Part shown: positions 17,976 to 22,137 of the stretch, in pieces
How positions within the stretch are numbered: position 1 is the stretch's first letter
Layout: the number at the start of each line of letters is the position of its first letter
Assembly (NCBI GenBank): GCA_021464525.1
Contig: JADRCO010001143.1
Span: forward strand, 1 to 22,137
Reading direction: 5' to 3'
Source: Rhizophagus sp. LPA8_4_AMF
Taxonomy: Eukaryota > Glomeromycota > Glomeromycetes > Glomerales > Glomeraceae
Length of the DNA: 22,137 nt
Notes under the pieces: model-generated
Database searches by the model: none
What the model saw: the letters and a program-made list of their open reading frames with translations, nothing else
What the model was told of the DNA's origin: nothing
Made by a program: the position numbers and the translations under genes

Positions 17976-19129
17976 TATAATAATAAGCGTGTCAGGCCAT
18001 TTAATGAGAATCCCTGCGTCATATTATTTATTCCTTTGCTCTTTATATTTTCGGAAGTTTCTACAATTAATTTGTTTCTGTCGCTAAAATTGCTAATTAC
18101 GAGATCCTTACTCTCTCATACACTTTTCCTGTAAACATCAGCTCTATTTTTTCTAGGTGACATAATAGATTTATGGAATTTATTAGGTGGTGATGTCGGT
18201 GGGTTAATTTTTGACATTCTCAATGGTTCGGTATTTTTGCATGCTCGCGTGTAGCCTTCATGCGAAAAACAGCGCCAGGGGATTAGAAAAGCATTAACGG
18301 CACCCTAGGAGGTGTCGCAAGCCATAACTTTTGTATAAGTCTTACTTGATGCAAATGAATACTAAATAAATAAATTCCCATTTTTTGTCCCACGTTATTA
18401 TTTTATGTAAAAAGTGAAAAATTAGGTATTTTGATATGATTTCAGTTAACCAATTCTTTATTATTATGCTTTGTATAGAGTAAATCCATCATTTTCTTTT
18501 GAAAAGTTTCCTATTAGTGTTTTTAAATAGTTATACGTCTTGCAATCTTTGTTCAGCAGATTTGTTTATACTGAATACAACTGCTACATGTCTTTTTCAA
18601 TACACTATTTCCTAAATACACAACCTTATTATATTATACTGTATATCCCTTTCCTCATTGATATTAGTTCGTACATGTTGACAATAATATCCAAAGTCCT
18701 AAGTAATTTATTAATGGTTACCTCTCGTTATCCTTCCTTCATATATATAGAAACTTACAGAGCATATTCCTTGAGTTGTGAGTTGTGAATCGCGAGTCAC
18801 GACTTTGTCGCAATTTACAAATTTGGACAGTGTTTATAAGTTGTGGGTATAACTCATTTTTTTGGATAAAATTAATTATTTTAAAAAAGTATACTAGTTG
18901 AATAATTTGTTGAGAGTTCAAAAAAATAAGTTGCTTTTTTTAGTTGATTTTCTAAAAAAAAAAAAGTACAAAAAAAGTATTGTATTCAAATGTGAATGTA
19001 ACGAATGTAGTAATAATTAACGAACCATTCATTAACGTTAACTAGTTAAAAAGAAAAGAACTATCTTATCAAAGAATATACATTATGTGTTACATTAAGT
19101 AGAATAATACAAGAAAAAACTTTTCTGCT
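17976..19129. other. Intergenic stretch without a recognised gene
   Basis: AT-rich DNA with one GC-richer patch (about 18230-18330, containing GGCACCCTAGGAGGTGTC, an imperfect palindrome) and a period-7 GAGTTGT repeat at about 18773-18790. The open frames here are hydrophobic low-complexity runs typical of AT-rich non-coding DNA. Confidence 0.45.
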
Positions 19130-19957
19130 ACTTCGCGTTTGATTAATTTGTGGCTGATTGCTATTTACGCTATTGCCATCAATCGCATTATTTTTGACAT
19201 CTTCCCAACACCAAATCCCGTCATCACATTAATTGTCTATCGTTTTGAAAAACCAACTTGTCGAATTGTTCTTCCACATGTAGTTGAATTAAGGATAGCA
19301 GGTCTCTTATCGTCTGCACTTTCACTTACGTGAGAACTACTTCCACTTGATAATGCATCCATAAGATCGCTGGTTCAACGGATGTGCTATTTTCTTTTTA
19401 TAACAGCTTTTCCTCGTCAATATATTGTGGAATATCCACAAATAAATTAATATTGTTTGGTTCCTCATTGCAAGCATTTAATAGTCTTATGACAAGAAAT
19501 CAAATATCGAAATGACTAAATTCCATTTCACAAAATATATCAAGCTCGCTTGTTTCTAAAAAGTTAAACCCATTTTGTTATTAAAATATTGGAAAAAAAA
19601 AGTAATTTATTAGATAAAGCTGAAAGTTATCAAATGTACTTACCTTACTGGGGCTGCTGATCCACTTGCAACTTGTCGAACGGCACTAATTTTACAAAAC
19701 ACTATTTTTGTATCAGTAGCACATCTTGACAGCGTACCATCTTACACAGTCAACATAGTTGTTTGTAATTAGGGATAGTGAATGGTCAGCATCTTTGACG
19801 ACGTGTCGTACGACGAACAACCCGATTTTTGTTCATTCTTTGATGACGAGGGACGTCTATTGCATTGCTTCATTACTGGCGTACATTGCTCCAGCTACAG
19901 AAAACAGTGGCGCAGACATTGTTGTTTAGTTATTATTTCAATTATCTTAATGCTTGT
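19130..19957 (-). pseudogene. Decayed gene of unknown family
   Basis: Several minus-strand stretches look protein-coding but are broken. From 19957, MSAPLFSVAGAMYASNEAMQ meets a TAG; TSLVIKE meets a TGA; then TKIGLFVVRHVVKDADHSLS runs on. A frame change near 19742 leads into DGTLSRCATDTKIVFCKISA, then VRQVASGSAAPV, ending at a good donor (AG|GTAAGT, exon end 19644). After an apparent intron, TSELDIFCEMEFSHFDI-stop, then LLNACNEEPNNINLF and VDIPQYIDEEKLL-stop lie in one frame. MDALSSGSSSHVSESADDKR follows (19362 onward). The last recognisable piece, beginning near 19235, reads DDGIWCWEDVKNNAID. No domain is recognised. The opposite-strand ORF at 19782-19976 is less convincing but cannot be excluded. 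Confidence 0.4.
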
Positions 19958-20250
19958 GGAAGAAACAGGGATGTAATGGAATTTTAGGTGGGGCAATGTC
20001 AACAAATTTATTATTTTCAAGCTTGTACAATGTTATTTAAAGTTGGTATTTAAATTGCTATGCGTTACTTATAGTTTCCATAGCTTTAATTTTTAAGCTG
20101 TTGTAATTTGTTGTGTTTAGTTTGAGAATACATAATTTTATTTTGTTATAAATAAAAGAAGATATTGATTTAAGATTCGTGAAGTTTATTAAAAATTAAA
20201 TAGACTGTTAGCGGTCTCCGTATTTTCTCCGAAGTCCAAACAAATTCAAT

Positions 20251-20448
20251 TTATAAATTAAACCATGAACGAACGAATACTTTATCCGGCAGTGATTTAG
20301 AAGTTTCCCATAACAACATTGTGATATACCATGGTCTACTATTGCAGTAGAAGTTATAATAGAAGTTCCGACCAATGGATAACTGCAATGCTTTGTCAGT
20401 ATTGGGTTGGGAAATCATCCATCGGGAAATCATGCTGGTGGTTGTCAC
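20251..20448 (-). pseudogene. Weak ORF remnant, 65 codons, unknown
   Basis: The minus-strand frame reads MTTTSMISRWMISQPNTDKA, continues LQLSIGRNFYYNFYCNSRPW, then WETSKSLPDKVFVRSWFNL to a stop. Tryptophan and aromatic content and a less AT-biased codon mix suggest former coding, and a second frame after the stop (FVWTSEKIRRPLT) may continue it. No family is recognised. It could be part of the same relic as 19130-19957 or a transposon fragment. Confidence 0.2.
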
Positions 20449-21134
20449 TTTACTAGAATTAAGATAACTGTGATCTGGGAGCCGTTCAAACCCCGACGAT
20501 CAACAAAATACAGTAACAAATATGGTTAATTTTATAAAAAGTCATGGGTCATGAATTCGCGCAAGTCATACGTAGTAGTAATTCGTGAGTCGTGAGTCGT
20601 GATTTTATCCATCAAATAGGGAAATTAAAATTCAATAGCGTTGATAATCCAATCATCATAAAATCTTAATGCAATAAGTGTGTTGCGTTAGCAATCACGA
20701 TTTAAATTTATAAAATTAACAACTATTATGTACTGGTGGTGTCTATTAATTAATGCAGCGAAATTATTGCGCGGTATAATCTGACTATAGTTATCAGGAA
20801 GTTTTATGCATTAATCCCATATTAGTTTTTTATCTCAAGATTCACATATATTAAATGAGTCTTGAAAATAATTTTTCTTGGAGTTTTTTAAATTTGTAGT
20901 TATTTATAATATAGATATATTTTAAAGCAACTTAAAAAATTAATTTTAATTTAATATCAAAGTAGTTTATTGTGCCATTATTACGAAGTCATTTTTTGTT
21001 CTCATTATCCTATAATTCTATTACTATAATTACATGTATACAGTATATACAATTAAGAAAAGAAAAATTAATAATAATAATAAAATAAATAAAATTATAC
21101 ATGTACACATATACTAGACATTATATAATAGTAT
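20449..21134. other. Intergenic and 3' flanking region of the right-edge gene
   Basis: A period-7 repeat CGTGAGTCGTGAGTCGTGA is at about 20584-20602, followed by AT-rich DNA. On the minus strand an AATAAA hexamer (complement of TTTATT at 20967-20972) could serve the right-edge gene, about 165 bp after its stop. An (AAT)n run is at 21070-21084. Confidence 0.4.
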
Positions 21135-22137
21135 CTATAGTATTTTAGACTTTGCCCTTCTAGGACGTTTCACTATGCGCGCATCATGATCGATGACCGT
21201 ACTACGTTTTGCTCGTTTTCCTCGGCTGGGAGTAAGGTCAATGATTTCGGAGTCTGACTCCTTTTCATTCTCAGAATCCTGATTCAAGGTCGTATTTTTT
21301 CTTCTAGTACGTTTTGGTTTTGCAGATTCTATGACTTCGGAATTTAGATCTTTGTCTGTTTTTGCGGTTTCTTCCGTAATTTTTCTTCTGCCACGTTTTT
21401 GCGGTCTTGTGACTTCTAACTCTTCAGAACTTAGACCGTTATCGGTCTTTACAATTTCTTCAGCAACTTTCCTTCTGCCACGTTTTTGCGGTATTGTGAT
21501 TTCTACCTCCTTAGAATTTGAATCGTTATCTGCAATTTCTTCCGTGACTTTTCTTCTACCACGTCTTGGCGATCTTGTGATTTCTAGATCTTGATCTTTG
21601 TCAGTCTTAGAAATTTCTTCTGTGTCAGAAACTAAATCCATTAACTCGTACTTTTCTTCATCTTCTTGAGTTATTTTTACTTTCGTGGCTTTTCTTCGAC
21701 CTCGTTTTGGAGGGTTTGTGACTTCTTGCTCTTTATCTTTATCAGTATTTGCAGTTTCTTCTGCGTCAGAAACTAAATCCACCAAATCGATCTTTTCTTC
21801 ATCATTTTGGGTTGCTTTCACTTTCGTCCTACCACGTTTTAGCGGTCTTGTGACTTCCTTATCGGTCTTTTCAGTTTCTTCCAAATCAGAAACTAGATCT
21901 ATCACCTCGCTCTTTTCTTCGTCATTTTGGGTTGTTTTTACTTTCGTGTTTTTTCTTTTACTACGCCTTGGTGAACTTGTGGATTCTTGATCTTTATCAG
22001 CCTTTGCAATTTCTTCTTTGTCAAAAACTTGATCTACTGACTCATCATCACTTTGAGCAATTTTTACTTTCGTGGTTTTTCTTCTACCACGTTTTGGTGA
22101 ACTTGTGGATTCTAGATCTTGATCTTTATCAGTCTTT
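21135..22137 (-). CDS. AT-hook-like/SIM repeat nuclear protein, C-terminal part (5' end outside window)
   Basis: The minus-strand frame is open from the window edge (first full codon at 22136) to a TAG at 21135, at least 333 residues without an intron or visible start. Counting from the edge, eight basic boxes of the PKRGRRK type lie at about 15-20, 57-62, 100-105, 144-149, 191-196, 218-223, 247-252 and 275-280. These resemble AT-hooks but have RGRR in place of the canonical RGRP. Between the early boxes are acidic segments with VIDLVSD (78-84), LVDLVSD (118-124), LMDLVSD (165-171) and, near the end, IIDLTPS (298-304). These match hydrophobic-acidic SUMO-interacting motifs flanked by Ser/Asp/Glu. 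The C-terminus is very basic (KRPRRAK). The protein is probably intrinsically disordered, nuclear and DNA- or SUMO-binding. Function is inferred only from motifs. Coding is supported by repeat conservation at the protein level and the absence of stops. Confidence 0.8.
   Translation of the reverse strand, partial: KTDKDQDLESTSSPKRGRRKTTKVKIAQSDDESVDQVFDKEEIAKADKDQESTSSPRRSKRKNTKVKTTQNDEEKSEVIDLVSDLEETEKTDKEVTRPLKRGRTKVKATQNDEEKIDLVDLVSDAEETANTDKDKEQEVTNPPKRGRRKATKVKITQEDEEKYELMDLVSDTEEISKTDKDQDLEITRSPRRGRRKVTEEIADNDSNSKEVEITIPQKRGRRKVAEEIVKTDNGLSSEELEVTRPQKRGRRKITEETAKTDKDLNSEVIESAKPKRTRRKNTTLNQDSENEKESDSEIIDLTPSRGKRAKRSTVIDHDARIVKRPRRAKSKIL

Noticed and set aside
18540..18921. ORFs of 82 (+) and 60 (-) codons
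   Set aside because: Their composition is Ile/Tyr/Leu/Phe/Asn-rich as expected for chance frames in AT-rich DNA, and no splice partner or motif is visible.
19139..19333. Plus-strand 64-codon ORF
   Set aside because: The opposite strand reads as the better coding sequence (GSSSHVSESADDKRPAIL), so this is probably its shadow.
21331..21990. Two plus-strand ORFs of 87 and 101 codons
   Set aside because: They are mirror images of the repetitive AT-hook/SIM gene on the minus strand; their Ser/Phe/Leu repeats come from the complementary Lys/Glu/Arg codons.

Overview
The window looks like nuclear DNA of an arbuscular mycorrhizal fungus, most likely Rhizophagus or a close relative (Glomeromycotina). 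The evidence is very AT-rich intergenic DNA, many short GT-AG introns of about 60-105 bp, a protein-kinase family whose N-terminal Cys module (IxGECNEP type) I associate with the large Rhizophagus kinase-like expansion, and decayed gene copies among fold-back repeats. The species call rests on recognised sequence style, not on a search.

Left part (1-8500). The first two exons of a kinase-family gene run off the left edge on the minus strand. After about 2.5 kb of non-coding DNA comes a plus-strand kinase-family pseudogene in two blocks (about 2821-4193 and 6413-7107). It has frameshifts and stops, and its catalytic HRD motif is destroyed. The 2.2-kb gap between the blocks falls just before the activation-segment APE motif. 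Inside the gap, on the opposite strand, is an apparently intact four-exon gene for a small two-repeat Myb (R2R3-like) protein of 142 or 158 aa. It can only be seen by splicing. A 102-bp palindrome lies just after the pseudogene.

Middle (8500-11800). A complete-looking cytochrome P450 gene has 12 exons and 11 small introns (about 500 aa). It has an N-terminal membrane anchor, ExxR, PFRF and the haem-cysteine motif, followed by an AATAAA signal. A CRE-like site and two TCACGTGA palindromes lie 0.4 kb downstream.

Repeat region (11820-14310). Four tandem 207-bp units (units 2 and 3 read as identical) run into more diverged copies. Every unit carries a 12-bp-stem hairpin, and the array is punctuated by a 49-nt tRNA-like hairpin. 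The minus strand of the units carries remnants of a repeated protein module.

Right part (14310-22137). This is mostly gene-poor AT-rich DNA, with a 464-bp fold-back (MITE-like) element, a 36-codon GC-richer small ORF, a decayed minus-strand gene of unknown family (about 19130-19957) and a weak ORF remnant. The 3' part of an intact minus-strand gene reaches the right edge. Its highly charged protein alternates AT-hook-like KRGRRK boxes with candidate SUMO-interacting motifs (IDLVSD, IDLTPS), which suggests a chromatin-associated nuclear protein.

No operon-like organisation, rRNA, functional tRNA or CRISPR array is visible, and the genes do not obviously form one pathway.
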